From NCBI RefSeq assembly GCF_018847975.1, contig NZ_CP072597.1:2581001-2645000 (forward strand): a stretch of 64,000 nucleotides of DNA, in the 5' to 3' direction. Positions 43,810 through 54,958 of this stretch are shown here, one piece after another (the first letter of the stretch is position 1; each line of letters starts with the position of its first letter). This DNA is from Lysobacter sp. K5869 (lineage in GTDB: Bacteria; Pseudomonadota; Gammaproteobacteria; Xanthomonadales; Xanthomonadaceae). The notes below the pieces were generated by a model. The model searched no databases, had not been told where the DNA came from, and saw nothing but the letters and a program-made list of their open reading frames with translations. The position numbers were made by a program, and so were the translations under genes.

Positions 43810-46146
43810 ATGAAGCACCCCAACGCCCACGCCGCGCTCGCGCTGGCCATCGCCGCCGCGCTGACCGCCGCGCCCGCTTACGCCGCCGACGACGCGGCCG
43901 CCACCGCCGACGCCGCCGGCGAATCCCGCGACGCCACCACGCTCGACGCGGTCTCGGTGATCGGCCTGGGCGAAACCCGGCAGGTGCAGCGGGTCAAGCT
44001 GGCCGACATCGAGAAGACCGTGGCCGGCACCAGCCCGCAGAAGATCCTCAACAAGCTGCCCGGCATCTCGGTGCAGTCCAACGACGCCTACGGCGCCAAC
44101 GAGGAATCGCAGACCATCAGCCTGCGCGGCTTCAACCAGCGCCTGCTCGGCTACACCCTCGACGGCATTCCGCTCGGCGACAACAGCTACGGCAACTACA
44201 ACGGCCTGGGCATCAGCCGCGCGCTGATCGGCGAAAACCTCGCCGGCGCCGAACTGGCCGCGGGCATCGGCTCGCTCGGCACCGCCTCCACCAGCAACCT
44301 CGGCGGCACCTTGCAGTATTTCTCGGCCGATCCGGAAGCCGAGTTCGGCCTGCGCGTGGCTCAAACCTTTGGTAGCGACAGCACTCGCCGCACCTACGCG
44401 CGCCTGGACACCGGCGAGCACGGCGGCTTCTCGATGTATCTGTCCGGCTCGCTGCTCAGCGCCGACATGTGGTCGCGCCCGCACGACAACCAGGATCAGA
44501 ACCAGGTCAACGTCAAGGCGCTCTACACCTTCGGCGACGGCAACCGCATCAGCGCGTTCCTGTCCAGCGCCGAAACCAGCCAGGCCAACTACGCCTATCT
44601 GTCCAAGGCGCTGCTCGCGCGCGGCGCGGATTGGGACTGGAACCTGTACAAGCCGGATTGGCAGCGCGCGCTCAACGCCGCGTACTGCGCGCCCAAGCCG
44701 TGGCCGGCGAACAAGGCCGGCGACCGCCGCTGCAAGTTCGAATCGCCGGCGGCGACCATCGACGACGCCTACTACGCCAGCCGCGCGCTGCGCACCGACC
44801 ATCTGGCCGCGCTGGCCGGCGAGTTCAACCTCGGCGAAGGCCTGCGCCTGAACGCGCAGACCTACTACCACGACGACCGCGGCCAGGGCCATTGGTGGTC
44901 GCCGGGCAACTGGTCGTACCCGAACACCGCCAAGGAGATTCCGATCTCGATCCGCAGCACCAACTACGGCATCAACCGCTACGGCGCGATGGCCTCGTTG
45001 AACTGGGACGTCGGCATCCACCGCCTCCAGGGCGGCGTCTGGTACGAGAGCAACCACCACGACGTGCAGCGCAACTTCTATTTCATCGACGGCCCGGTCA
45101 ACGACGACCGCTTCCTCAACGATCCCGACCGTCGCCTGTTCTTCCAGAAATACCGCATCACCACCCGCCAGGCCTATTTGCAGGACACCATGAGCCTGCT
45201 CGACGGCCGCCTGACCGTGGACGTCGGCGCCAAGAGCACCCAGGTCGACATGCGCGCGACCCAGGTGCCGTCGAAGATGATGGAAGTGCCCAACGCCAGC
45301 GGCCGCCTGGAAACCAAGGACCACTTCCTGCCGCAGCTCGGCGTGGGCTACAAGCTCGGCGAAGGCCGCGAAGTGTTCGCCGCCTACACCGAGAACGTCG
45401 CCGCCTTCGTCGGCGGCGGCGCGGGCGGCCCGCTGGCGATCAATCAGGCCGCGTTCGACGCGCAGAAGGCCGATCTGAAGCCGGAAGAATCCAAGACCCT
45501 GGAAGCCGGCTACCGTCAGGTCGGCGAGACCTATCAGGCCTCGCTGAGCGTCTACAAGGTGCGCTTCGACAACCGCCTGCTCTCGCTCAACCCGTGTTCG
45601 AGCATCGAAGCCGGCACGCGTCCGGAGTGCATCACCAAGTTCTTCAACGTCGGTTCGGTCGACAGCTACGGCAGCGAGCTGGTCTTCATCTGGAAGCCGA
45701 TCGACGGCCTGCAGTGGTACAACGCGCTGTCGTGGAACAAGTCGACCTACGAGGACAACTACATCGACGGCGGCAAGGTCGTGCCGACCAGCGGCAAGCG
45801 CGTGGTCGACGTGCCCGACACCATGTTCTCCAGCGAAGTCAGCTACAGCCGCGGCCCGTGGCTGGCCAGCGTCAGCGGCAAGTACACCGGCAAGCGCTAC
45901 TACACGTATCTCAACGACAACGGCTTCGGCGGCTACACCACCTTCGACGCCGCGCTGCGCTACACCTTCGATGCGATGGGCCCGCTGCGCCAGTGGTCGG
46001 TCTCGCTCAACGCCAGCAACTTCACCGACAAGCGCACCGCGAGCAACCTGACCGCGTTCAGCGCTTCGGACCCGCAGGGCAAGACCTACGCCTTCCACGC
46101 CAACGCGCCGCGGCAGGTGTTCCTGACCATCGACGCGCGCTTCTGA
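43810..46146 (+). CDS. TonB-dependent outer membrane receptor
   Basis: 778 residues with a signal peptide (cleavage near AYA-ADD). The plug domain follows an alanine-rich linker and a TonB-box-like region (TTLDAVSVIG): SPQKILNKLPGISVQSN, TISLRGFNQRLLGYTLDGIPLGDNS and NLGGTLQYFS. A 22-strand barrel then runs to a terminal Phe (TIDARF). The substrate is not identifiable from sequence. It is transcribed divergently from kgtP, so siderophore or carbohydrate/organic-ligand uptake are both possible. The upstream in-frame extension lacks a ribosome site. Confidence 0.9.
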   Translation: MKHPNAHAALALAIAAALTAAPAYAADDAAATADAAGESRDATTLDAVSVIGLGETRQVQRVKLADIEKTVAGTSPQKILNKLPGISVQSNDAYGANEESQTISLRGFNQRLLGYTLDGIPLGDNSYGNYNGLGISRALIGENLAGAELAAGIGSLGTASTSNLGGTLQYFSADPEAEFGLRVAQTFGSDSTRRTYARLDTGEHGGFSMYLSGSLLSADMWSRPHDNQDQNQVNVKALYTFGDGNRISAFLSSAETSQANYAYLSKALLARGADWDWNLYKPDWQRALNAAYCAPKPWPANKAGDRRCKFESPAATIDDAYYASRALRTDHLAALAGEFNLGEGLRLNAQTYYHDDRGQGHWWSPGNWSYPNTAKEIPISIRSTNYGINRYGAMASLNWDVGIHRLQGGVWYESNHHDVQRNFYFIDGPVNDDRFLNDPDRRLFFQKYRITTRQAYLQDTMSLLDGRLTVDVGAKSTQVDMRATQVPSKMMEVPNASGRLETKDHFLPQLGVGYKLGEGREVFAAYTENVAAFVGGGAGGPLAINQAAFDAQKADLKPEESKTLEAGYRQVGETYQASLSVYKVRFDNRLLSLNPCSSIEAGTRPECITKFFNVGSVDSYGSELVFIWKPIDGLQWYNALSWNKSTYEDNYIDGGKVVPTSGKRVVDVPDTMFSSEVSYSRGPWLASVSGKYTGKRYYTYLNDNGFGGYTTFDAALRYTFDAMGPLRQWSVSLNASNFTDKRTASNLTAFSASDPQGKTYAFHANAPRQVFLTIDARF

Positions 46147-46153
46147 GGTCCGC

Positions 46154-46181
46154 GCGGCCGCCGGCGCGAGCCGGCGGCCGC
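46154..46181 (+). terminator. GC-rich stem-loop after the TonB receptor gene
   Basis: GCGGCCGCCGGC (46154-46165), a GCGA loop and GCCGGCGGCCGC (46170-46181) form a 12-bp perfect stem 8 nt after the stop. There is no T-run, so the terminator call is tentative. Confidence 0.5.
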
Positions 46182-46191
46182 GAGGCCCGAC

Positions 46192-46290
46192 TTGTAGGAG
46201 CGGCGTGAGCCGCGACCGCGACAACGCAACTACGCCGGAATTTTCGCGGTGGTTGCGTTGTCGCGGTCGCGGCTCGCGCCGCTCCTACAG
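46192..46290. repeat. about 100-bp foldback of TAGGAGCGGCG repeats
   Basis: The left arm TTGTAGGAGCGGCG...CGCGACAACGCAAC and the right arm GTTGCGTTGTCGCGGTCGCGG...CTCCTACAG are near-perfect inverted copies of about 40 bp around a 20-nt centre. It lies between convergent genes (TonB receptor and Crp-like regulator). Confidence 0.85.
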
Positions 46291-46340
46291 GGGGCGTCCG
46301 GTTTCGCGTTGGGCTCGGGCGGCGACAAGAGCCGCCGCGC

Positions 46341-47045
46341 TCACTCCGTCGCGCCTTGCGACCAGCGCGCCACCGCGCGCTGCAACGCACCCTCGTCGCG
46401 CACCACCACATGCCGGTAGCGCAGTGCGATCCAGCCGCGTTGCTCCCAGGCCTTGAGCTGCTTGCTCACGCTCTGCCGGGTCGCGCCGAGCATGTTGGCC
46501 AGATCGTCCTGCGGCAGCGGCAGATCGATCAGCCGGCCGTGCTCGCGCTCCACGCCGTACACCCGCGCCAGCTCCAGCAGGCGCTTGCCCAGGCGCGCGG
46601 CCAGCGGCAGGGTGAGCGCGTCTTCGACGTATTCCAGCGCGGTGCGCAGCTTGCGGCACAGCAGCCGGGTGAAGCCGCGGTACAACTCGGGGTGTTGCTC
46701 CAGCAGCGCCAGGAACCGTGCGCGCGGCAGCAACAAGATGTCGCTGTCGCCGGCGGCGCGCGCGTCCTGCGGGCGCGGCTGGCCGTCGAACATCGACACT
46801 TCGCCGAACCAACTGCCGGGTTCGAACTGCACGATCAGCATCTCGCGTCCGCTCGCGGTCGGCACGCTCAGGCGGATGCGGCCGGACACCACGCCGTACA
46901 AACCCTCGGCCGCGTCGCCGCGCGCGTACAGCAGCTCGCCGTCGCGCAGGCGCCGGCGCACCGACATGGCCTGCAGGTGCGCGACGACTTCGGGCGAGAG
47001 GTCGCGCAACCAGGGATCGGCGGGCAGGGGGGGCGAATCGGGCAT
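46341..47045 (-). CDS. Crp/Fnr-family transcriptional regulator
   Basis: 234 residues from the ATG at 47045. The N-terminal cyclic-nucleotide-binding fold (about residues 12-130) contains GLYGVVSGRIRLSV and GSWFGEVSMFDGQ. The C-terminal helix-turn-helix is LPLPQDDLANMLGATRQSVSKQLKAW. There are no Fnr-type N-terminal cysteines, so it is not an oxygen-sensing Fnr. It does not look like Xanthomonas Clp (different N-terminus). Regulated genes are unknown; phzF lies 265 nt upstream on the same strand. Confidence 0.9.
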   Translation of the reverse strand: MPDSPPLPADPWLRDLSPEVVAHLQAMSVRRRLRDGELLYARGDAAEGLYGVVSGRIRLSVPTASGREMLIVQFEPGSWFGEVSMFDGQPRPQDARAAGDSDILLLPRARFLALLEQHPELYRGFTRLLCRKLRTALEYVEDALTLPLAARLGKRLLELARVYGVEREHGRLIDLPLPQDDLANMLGATRQSVSKQLKAWEQRGWIALRYRHVVVRDEGALQRAVARWSQGATE

Positions 47046-47310
47046 GGCAGCGGTTTGGCCGGGGACTGCGCCGATTCTGGCGCGTTTCCGGCGGCGCTGC
47101 CGGATCTTGGCTTCAGGCGCCGCGGCCGTAGCGTCGCGTTCGAAGCGCAGCGGCCTGGGCGCGAGCGTCGTGACGCCGCCGCGGTAGGGCCGCGTCGCCG
47201 TCGCGAACCCGGGCCGCCGCGTCGTGCAGTGGCCCGGCGAAACGAAGCGAGGCCGCCGCGTCGCGCCGCGGCCCGATGAAACGAAACGAGGCGGCCGCGG
47301 CCGCCTCGCC

Positions 47311-48192
47311 TCAACGCCAGTCGATGTGTCCGCGCACCACGTTGCTGACCCGGCCGCCGGACCACACCTCGCCGTCCGCGTCCACGCGCAACTGCAAGCG
47401 CGCATCGAAGCCGACTTCGCGGCCCTGGCTGACGGTGTAGCGGCCGTCGCGCCCCGGCAGCGTGTCGTTGTGCTTGAGCCACGCGGCGAGCGTGGCGTTG
47501 GCCGCGCCGGACGCCGCGTCCTCGAACTGCGCCGGCGCGCCGACGAAGGCGCGCACGACCAGATCGTAATCTTGGCCGGCATCGGCGCGCGCGAACGCGC
47601 ACAGGCCCATGGTTTCGGTGCTTTCGGCGAGCCGGCCGATCGCCGCCCAATCGGGCTGGGCGGCGCGCAGCGCGGCTTCGTCGCGCAACTGCGCCAGCCA
47701 CCAGCGGCGGCCGCCGTCCATCAGCGCCGGCGGCAGCGCGCCCAAGGGCAGATCGCGCAAAGCCGCGCTCAGGCGCGGATCGGCGGCGTCGGCGGTTTCG
47801 ACCACGCGCGCGCGCGGCGTGCGCACCGCGATCGTGCGCGCGTCGCCGTCGCCGGACACCGCCAGCGGCAGCAAGCCGGCCACGCCTTCCTGCACCAGCA
47901 CGCCGTCCACCGGCGCGGCGAGGCCGGCTTCCAGCACCACGCAAGCGGTGCCGACGCTGGGATGGCCGGCGAAGGGCACCTCGCGGCGCGGGCTGAACAT
48001 GCGGATGCGGTAGCTGGCGCCGGGCTGGGTCGGCGGGAACACGAAGGTGGTCTCCGGCAGCCGGGTCCAGCGGGCGATGGCCTGCATGGCGGCATCGTCG
48101 AGGCCTTCGGCGTCGAGCACCACGGCCAGCGGGTTGCCGGCGCCGGGGCGGTCGGCGAATACGTCCAGTTGCAGATAGCGGCGTTGCGTCAT
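47311..48192 (-). CDS. PhzF-family isomerase/epimerase-like protein
   Basis: 293 residues from the ATG at 48192. The diaminopimelate-epimerase-like double fold shows LQLDVFADRPGAGNPLAVV at the start, the catalytic Glu47 in PETTFVF, RMFSPRREVPFAGHPSVGTA and FEDAASGAANATLAAWL. PhzF isomerises dihydro-hydroxyanthranilate in phenazine synthesis, but no other phz gene is near, so this is probably one of the many family members of unknown substrate. Confidence 0.88.
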   Translation of the reverse strand: MTQRRYLQLDVFADRPGAGNPLAVVLDAEGLDDAAMQAIARWTRLPETTFVFPPTQPGASYRIRMFSPRREVPFAGHPSVGTACVVLEAGLAAPVDGVLVQEGVAGLLPLAVSGDGDARTIAVRTPRARVVETADAADPRLSAALRDLPLGALPPALMDGGRRWWLAQLRDEAALRAAQPDWAAIGRLAESTETMGLCAFARADAGQDYDLVVRAFVGAPAQFEDAASGAANATLAAWLKHNDTLPGRDGRYTVSQGREVGFDARLQLRVDADGEVWSGGRVSNVVRGHIDWR

Positions 48193-48532
48193 TTCCAGGG
48201 GCGTTCCGTAAGGCCCGTGCAGGTGGCGTACAAGGGCGGGGCCAGGGGGCGGGAGAGGGCGGATCGAGGGGATTTCGACAGGTTGGCGAAAGACTTGCGG
48301 GCCGGGCGTTCGGCGGCGGTCGGGTTGGACTAGAATCGGCGGTTCGTGTCCGGCTTGCGGGCCGGCGCCGGTTCCGCGCGGATCGGCCGCCTGCTCGAAG
48401 CACGCAATTCTAGGCACGCAAGACCCGCAAGTGTGGAATCCCGCCGCGTCCGTTCATCGGCGCCGCGGGCGGATCGATCTGCCCCGGCCGCATGCCGGGC
48501 CCTCTCAAGTGGAATCAGCAATCGAGGAATTC
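48193..48532 (+). promoter_or_regulatory. divergent region and leader of the lysAC-murL-murD2 unit
   Basis: TAGAAT at 48331-48336 is a good -10 element; the best -35 (TTCGGC at 48309, spacing 16) is weak. Transcription from it would give a leader of about 190 nt before lysAC. I could not recognise a lysine riboswitch or attenuator in the leader. GAGGAATTC directly precedes the lysAC GTG. Confidence 0.45.
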
Positions 48533-51133
48533 GTGGAGACGCAACAGACAGGCTGGGTGGTGCTCAAGTTCGGCGGTACTTCGGTATCTCGCCGCAACCG
48601 TTGGGACACGATCGGACGTCTGGCTGGAAAACGTCTGCGCGAAGACGGCCGCCGCGTGCTGGTGGTGGTCTCCGCGCTGTCGGGCGTCACCAACGAACTG
48701 CAGGCTATCGCCTACGCGCCGGTCGGCGAGGACGGCGGCATCGCCGCGCGCTTCGCCGGCTTGGTCGAGCGCCACCGCGGCTTCTGCGCCGAACTCGGCC
48801 TCGACCCCGACGCGGTGCTCGGCGAACGCCTGGCGAAACTGGTTGCGCTGGAAACCGATCCGCGCGCCGCGGCGCGCGCGCTGGAGTGGCAGGCCGAAGT
48901 GCTGGGCCAGGGCGAACTGTTGTCCTCGACCCTCGGCGCGGCGTACCTGCGCTCGCAGGGCCTCGACTTCGGTTGGTGCGACGCGCGCGAGTGGCTCGAC
49001 GCGGTGTCGCTGCCCAACGCCAGCGAGTGGGCGCAGCGCTTGTCGGTGAACTGCCGGCATCAGGCCGAGCCGGGCTTCGTCGAACGCTTCAGCGCGCAGC
49101 CCACGCAGATGCTGATCACCCAAGGCTTCATCGCCCGCCACGGCGACGGCGGCACGGCGATCCTCGGCCGCGGCGGCTCCGACACCTCGGCCGCGTACTT
49201 CGGCGCGCTGCTGAAGGCGCAGCGCGTGGAAATCTGGACCGACGTGCCCGGCATGTTCAGCGCCAACCCGCGCGAAGTGCCCGACGCCCGCCTGCTGGCG
49301 CGGCTGGATTACGCCGAAGCGCAGGAAATCGCCACCACCGGCGCCAAGGTGCTGCACCCGCGCTCGATCGCGCCGTGCCGCGACGCCGGCGTGCCGATGG
49401 CGATCCTCGACACCGAACGCTTCGACCTGCCGGGCACCCGCATCGACGCCAGCGCCGCGACCGTGCCGGGCGTCAAGGCGATCAGCCGCCGCAACGGCAT
49501 CGTGCTGGTGTCGATGGAAAGCATCGGCATGTGGCAGCAGGTCGGCTTCCTGGCCGACGTGTTCGAGCGGTTCAAGCGCCATGGGCTCTCGATCGACTTG
49601 ATCGGTTCGTCGGAAACCAACGTCACCGTGTCGCTGGACCCGAGCGAGAACCTGGTCAACAGCAACGTGCTCGAAGCGCTGTCGGCCGATCTGGCCGAGG
49701 TGTGCCGGGTCAAGGTGATCGCGCCGTGCGCGGCGATCACCCTGGTCGGCCGCGGCATGCGTTCGCTGCTGCACCGCTTGTCCGACATCTGGGCCGCGTT
49801 CGGCCGCGAGCGCGTGCACCTGATCTCGCAGTCGTCCAACGATCTCAACCTGACCTTCGTCATCGACGAGGCCGACGCCGACGGCTTGCTGCCGCATCTG
49901 CACCACGAGCTGATCCGCGGCGGCGCCATGCCGGTGCGCGACGACAGCGTGTTCGGCCCGAGCTGGCGCGAGATCTCCGAAGGCAAGCCGCAGCGCGCCG
50001 CGCCGTGGTGGCAGGCGCAGCGTTCGCGCCTGCTGGCGATGGCCGCGGCCGGCACGCCGCGCTACGTCTACGATCTGGCCACGGTGCGCGAACGCGCCCG
50101 CGCGCTGATCGGCACCGCCGCGGTCGACCGCTGCTTCTACGCGATGAAGGCCAACTCGCACCCGGCCGTGCTGCGCGCCATAGTCGGCGAGGGCTTCGGC
50201 CTGGAGTGCGTGTCGCTGGCCGAGATCGAGCGCGTGTTCCAGGCGCTGCCGCACATGGCGCCCGAGCGCGTGCTGTTCACCCCGAGCTTCGCCCCGCGCC
50301 ACGAGTACGAAGCCGCGCTCGCGCGCGGCGTGATCGTCACCCTCGACAACGTCGAAGCGCTCAAGCGCTGGCCCGAGACCTTCCGCGGCCGCACCCTGTG
50401 GCTGCGCCTGGACCTCGGCCACGGCGAAGGCCATCACGAGAAAGTCCGCACCGGCGGCGTCGCCGCCAAGTTCGGCCTGCCGCTGGCGCGCTTCGACGCC
50501 TTCGTCGAGGAAGCGCGCAAGCTCGGCATCCGCATCAGCGGCCTGCACGCGCACCTGGGCAGCGGCATCGACGATCCGCAGCACTGGCGCGGCGTCTACG
50601 CCAGCCTGGCCGGGCTCGCCGATAGCGTCGGCACCATCGAGACCATCGACATCGGCGGCGGCTTGCCGGTCGCCTACACGCCCGAAGCGCGCGTCTTCGA
50701 CCTCGACCTGTGGCGCGCGGGTCTGGACGAGATCAAGGCCGCGTATCCGCGCTACGGCCTGATCATCGAGCCGGGCCGCTACCTGGTCGCCGAAAGCGGC
50801 GTGCTGCTGCTGTCGGCGACGCAGGTGATCGAGAAGGACGGCGTGCGCCGGATCGGCTGCGACGCGGGCATGAACGCGCTGATGCGTCCGGCCATGTACG
50901 AGGCGTATCACGGCATCCACAACCTCAGCCGCTTCGACGACGCCGACACCGCCGCGTTCGACGTGGTCGGCCCGGTGTGCGAGAGCAGCGACGTGCTCGG
51001 CCGCGCGCGGCTGCTGCCGAAGGCGACCGAGGAGGGCGACGTGATCCTGGTCGCCGACGCCGGCGCTTACGGCATGGCGATGGCCAACACCTACAACCTG
51101 CGCGCGCTGCCGGTCGAGGAGGTGCTCGGATGA
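48533..51133 (+). CDS. bifunctional aspartokinase / diaminopimelate decarboxylase
   Basis: A fusion of the first and last enzymes of lysine synthesis. Using the GTG at 48533 (GAGGAA 5 nt upstream) gives 866 residues. Residues about 8-450 are aspartokinase: VVLKFGGTSVS at the N-terminus, LGRGGSDTSAAYF, GAKVLHPR and paired ACT-like segments near 300-440 for feedback control. Residues about 505-860 are DAP decarboxylase: PLP-binding Lys539 in FYAMKANSH, GGGLPVAY, EPGRYLVAESG and the C-terminal CESSDVL and GAYGMAM active-site segments. Such fusions are known from Xanthomonadaceae. The stop overlaps a small ORF (ATGA) that leads into murL. Confidence 0.95.
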   Translation: METQQTGWVVLKFGGTSVSRRNRWDTIGRLAGKRLREDGRRVLVVVSALSGVTNELQAIAYAPVGEDGGIAARFAGLVERHRGFCAELGLDPDAVLGERLAKLVALETDPRAAARALEWQAEVLGQGELLSSTLGAAYLRSQGLDFGWCDAREWLDAVSLPNASEWAQRLSVNCRHQAEPGFVERFSAQPTQMLITQGFIARHGDGGTAILGRGGSDTSAAYFGALLKAQRVEIWTDVPGMFSANPREVPDARLLARLDYAEAQEIATTGAKVLHPRSIAPCRDAGVPMAILDTERFDLPGTRIDASAATVPGVKAISRRNGIVLVSMESIGMWQQVGFLADVFERFKRHGLSIDLIGSSETNVTVSLDPSENLVNSNVLEALSADLAEVCRVKVIAPCAAITLVGRGMRSLLHRLSDIWAAFGRERVHLISQSSNDLNLTFVIDEADADGLLPHLHHELIRGGAMPVRDDSVFGPSWREISEGKPQRAAPWWQAQRSRLLAMAAAGTPRYVYDLATVRERARALIGTAAVDRCFYAMKANSHPAVLRAIVGEGFGLECVSLAEIERVFQALPHMAPERVLFTPSFAPRHEYEAALARGVIVTLDNVEALKRWPETFRGRTLWLRLDLGHGEGHHEKVRTGGVAAKFGLPLARFDAFVEEARKLGIRISGLHAHLGSGIDDPQHWRGVYASLAGLADSVGTIETIDIGGGLPVAYTPEARVFDLDLWRAGLDEIKAAYPRYGLIIEPGRYLVAESGVLLLSATQVIEKDGVRRIGCDAGMNALMRPAMYEAYHGIHNLSRFDDADTAAFDVVGPVCESSDVLGRARLLPKATEEGDVILVADAGAYGMAMANTYNLRALPVEEVLG

Positions 51134-51203
51134 GCGCCGCCCCGAACTTCGCGGCGCTCAAACGCCCGCCGCGCGCGACCGTTTCGATTTCGAGAGTGAA
51201 CCT

Positions 51204-51207
<4 letters not shown>
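51130..51207 (+). CDS. 25-residue ORF bridging lysAC and murL
   Basis: ATG at 51130 overlaps the lysAC stop (ATGA) and is preceded 5 nt upstream by GAGGAGGTG, the best Shine-Dalgarno in this unit. The 25 codons encode a small basic peptide (MSAAPNFAALKRPPRATVSI followed by SRVNL). Its TGA overlaps the murL GTG (GTGA). It is in a different frame from murL. It probably serves to couple translation from lysAC into murL; a function of the peptide itself is not implied. A sequencing frameshift that would fuse it to murL is an alternative. Confidence 0.55.
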
Positions 51208-52542
<1,335 letters not shown>

Positions 52543-52562
<20 letters not shown>

Positions 52563-53955
52563 CGGCCAGCGCGTCGCGCTGTGGGGCTGGGGCCGCGAAG
52601 GCCGCGCCGCCTACCGCGCGATCCGCTCGCGTTTGCCGCAACTGGAATTGACGCTGTTCTGTTCGGTCGATGAGGCCGCCGATGCGCGCGGCTTGCGCGA
52701 CCCGCGTTTGTCGGTGGAAACCCAAGCCAGCGCCGAGCGCTTGGGCGCGTTCGAGTGGATCGTCAAATCGCCCGGGATCAGCCCATACCGCGCCGAGGCG
52801 CTGGCAGCGGCGGAGCAGGGCGCGCGCTTCATCGGCGGCACCGCGCTGTGGTTCGGCGAACACGCCGCGTCGCAAGCCGGCGGCCGTGTGGTGTGCGTCA
52901 CCGGCACCAAGGGCAAGAGCACCACGACGTCGCTGCTGGCGCATCTGCTGCGCGCCGGCGGCCACCGCACCGCGCTGGCCGGCAACATCGGCCTGCCGCT
53001 GCTGGAAATCTTGGACGCGCTGGAAGGGCCGCAACCGCCTGAGTTCTGGGCGGTCGAGCTGTCGAGCTACCAGACCGGCGATGTCGGCCTGAGCGGCGCG
53101 CGACCCGACGTGGCCGTGGCGCTCAACCTCTTTCCCGAACATCTGGACTGGCACGGCTCGCAGGCGCGTTACGTCGAAGACAAACTGCGGCTGCTGACCG
53201 AAGGCCGGCCGCGCATCGCCGTGCTCAACGCGGCCGATCCGGTGTTGTCGGCGCTGCGCTTGCCCGACAGCGAGATCCGCTGGTTCGGCGACGAAGCCGG
53301 CTGGCATCTGCGCGGCGACGCGCTGTGGCGCGGCGAACGCGAAGTCATGGACACCGCCTCGCTGCCGCTGCCGGGCCGACACAACCGCGGCAACCTGTGC
53401 GCGGTGCTGACCGCGATCGAAGCGCTCGGCCTGGACGCCGCGCCGCTGGCGCCGGCCGCGGCCAGCTTCCGCCCGCTGCCGAACCGCTTGCAGCCCATCG
53501 GCGAACGCGACGGCATCGCTTACGTCAACGATTCGATCAGCACCACGCCGCACGCGACGCTGGCGGCGTTGGAGTGCTACGCCGGCCGCCGCATCGCGCT
53601 GCTCGTCGGCGGCCATGATCGCGGCATCGACTGGCAAGGCTTCGCCGACGCCATGCGCACGCGCGCGCCGCTCGCTATCGTCACGATGGGCGAAAATGGC
53701 CCGCGCATCCACGCGCTGCTCGCAGCGGCAGCGGGCGAGGGCGGCTTCGCCCTGAGCGCGGCCCGCGACCTCGCCGACGCCATGCAGCAGGCCCGCGCCG
53801 CGCTCGGCGCGCAAGGCGGCGTGGTGCTGCTGTCGCCGGGCGCGCCGAGCTTCGGCGCGTATCGCGATTACGTCGCGCGCGGCCGGCATTTCGCCGAGTT
53901 GGCGGGGTTCGATCCGGATACGATCAGCGCGATCGCCGGCATCGGCATCGCCTGA
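52543..53955 (+). CDS. murD2: UDP-MurNAc-L-alanine:L-glutamate ligase MurD2
   Basis: A MurD-family ligase which, paired with MurL, adds L-Glu rather than D-Glu to UDP-MurNAc-L-Ala. The GTG at 52543 lies inside the end of murL (20-nt overlap), with GGGAG upstream, and gives 470 residues starting [20 protein letters not shown]. The ATP loop GTKGKST begins at residue 121. [34 protein letters not shown] and [15 protein letters not shown] are the Mur ligase domain motifs. A longer upstream start is in-frame but would run wholly inside murL. Confidence 0.92.
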
Positions 53956-53965
53956 CAGGCAGCTC

Positions 53966-54066
53966 CCTGTAGGAGCGGCGCGAGCCGCGACCGCGACAGC
54001 GCAACGTCCGCGAAGGTTTCGGCGCAGTTGCGCTGTCGCGGTCGCGGCTCGCGCCGCTCCTACAGG
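53966..54066. repeat. 101-bp near-perfect foldback of TAGGAGCGGCG repeats
   Basis: CCTGTAGGAGCGGCGCGAGC...CGACAGCGCAAC and GTTGCGCTGTCG...GCGCCGCTCCTACAGG are almost exact inverted copies of about 40 bp around a 20-nt core. It begins 10 nt after the murD2 stop and could stabilise the mRNA 3' end or block readthrough. Confidence 0.9.
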
Positions 54067-54157
54067 TAGCCTTTGCGGCAACGCAGCGTTGAACCGTCAC
54101 ACCGGTTTGCCCGAGCCGCGCTACTCTGCGCCGACCGCCCAACCCGGAGTCTTCGCC

Positions 54158-54958
54158 ATGCGCCGTACCTCCGCCGTCCTGCTGCTCGCCCTATGCGCCT
54201 CGCCCGCCTTCGCCGCGATCAAGACCAAGCCGGTGGAGTGGAAAGTCGGCGACGACAGCTTCAGCGGCGTATTGGTCTACGACGACGTCAACGCGATCAA
54301 GCGCCCCGGGCTGGTGATGGTGCCCAACTGGATGGGCGTGACCGACAACGCGATCAAGCGCGCCGGCGAGATCGCCGGCGACGACTATGTGGTGCTGGTC
54401 GCCGACATGTACGGCAAGAACGTTCGGCCGAAGAACAAGGACGAAGCCAAGGCCGCGGTCGGCAAGGTCTACGCCGACGGCGGCGTGACGATGCGGCAGC
54501 GCGCCAGCGCCGCGGTGGCGGCGTTGAAGGCGCAGGACAAGACCGCGCCGCTGGACGCTTCGCGCATCGGCGCGCTGGGCTTCTGCTTCGGCGGCTCCAG
54601 CGTGCTGGAACTGGCGCGCACCGGCGCCAACCTCGCCGGCGTGGTCAGCTTCCACGGCGGGCTCAAGGCGCATCTGCCCGGCAACGGGGTCAAGGTCAAC
54701 GCGCCGGTGCTGGTGCTCAACGGCGCCGCCGACAAATCGGTGCCGAACGAGGACGTGCTCGCGTTCGAGAAGGAAATGGACGACGCCGGCGCCGACTGGC
54801 AGCTGGTGAACTACAGCGGCGCGCGGCATTGCTTCGCCGAATCGGAGAACGCCAACAACCCGCCGGAGGACAACTGCCGCTACGACGCGCGCGCGTCCAA
54901 GCGCTCGTTCGCGGCGATGCGGGCGTTCTTCGTCGAGCGGTTCGGCGCGCGCGATTGA
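54158..54958 (+). CDS. secreted dienelactone-hydrolase-family protein
   Basis: 266 residues from the ATG at 54158. A signal peptide (MRRTSAVLLLALCASPAFA, cleavage before AIKTKP) implies export. The alpha/beta-hydrolase has a Cys nucleophile at residue 143 in GFCFGGSS, an acid in NGAADKSVP, and the His in SGARHCF, the Cys-Asp-His triad of dienelactone hydrolases. The substrate is unknown. It stands alone between two foldback repeats. Confidence 0.88.
   Translation: MRRTSAVLLLALCASPAFAAIKTKPVEWKVGDDSFSGVLVYDDVNAIKRPGLVMVPNWMGVTDNAIKRAGEIAGDDYVVLVADMYGKNVRPKNKDEAKAAVGKVYADGGVTMRQRASAAVAALKAQDKTAPLDASRIGALGFCFGGSSVLELARTGANLAGVVSFHGGLKAHLPGNGVKVNAPVLVLNGAADKSVPNEDVLAFEKEMDDAGADWQLVNYSGARHCFAESENANNPPEDNCRYDARASKRSFAAMRAFFVERFGARD

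Noticed and set aside
43744..46224. An 826-codon minus-strand open frame opposite the TonB receptor gene
   Set aside because: Shadow of a well-recognised receptor; starts inside a dispersed repeat and has no recognisable domain.
46341..47045. Identification of the Crp/Fnr protein as Clp, the Xanthomonas global regulator
   Set aside because: The N-terminal half does not match the Clp sequence I know; only family-level assignment is justified.
47311..48192. Phenazine biosynthesis cluster suggested by the PhzF-like gene
   Set aside because: No other phenazine gene is nearby, and PhzF-family proteins are widespread with unrelated roles.
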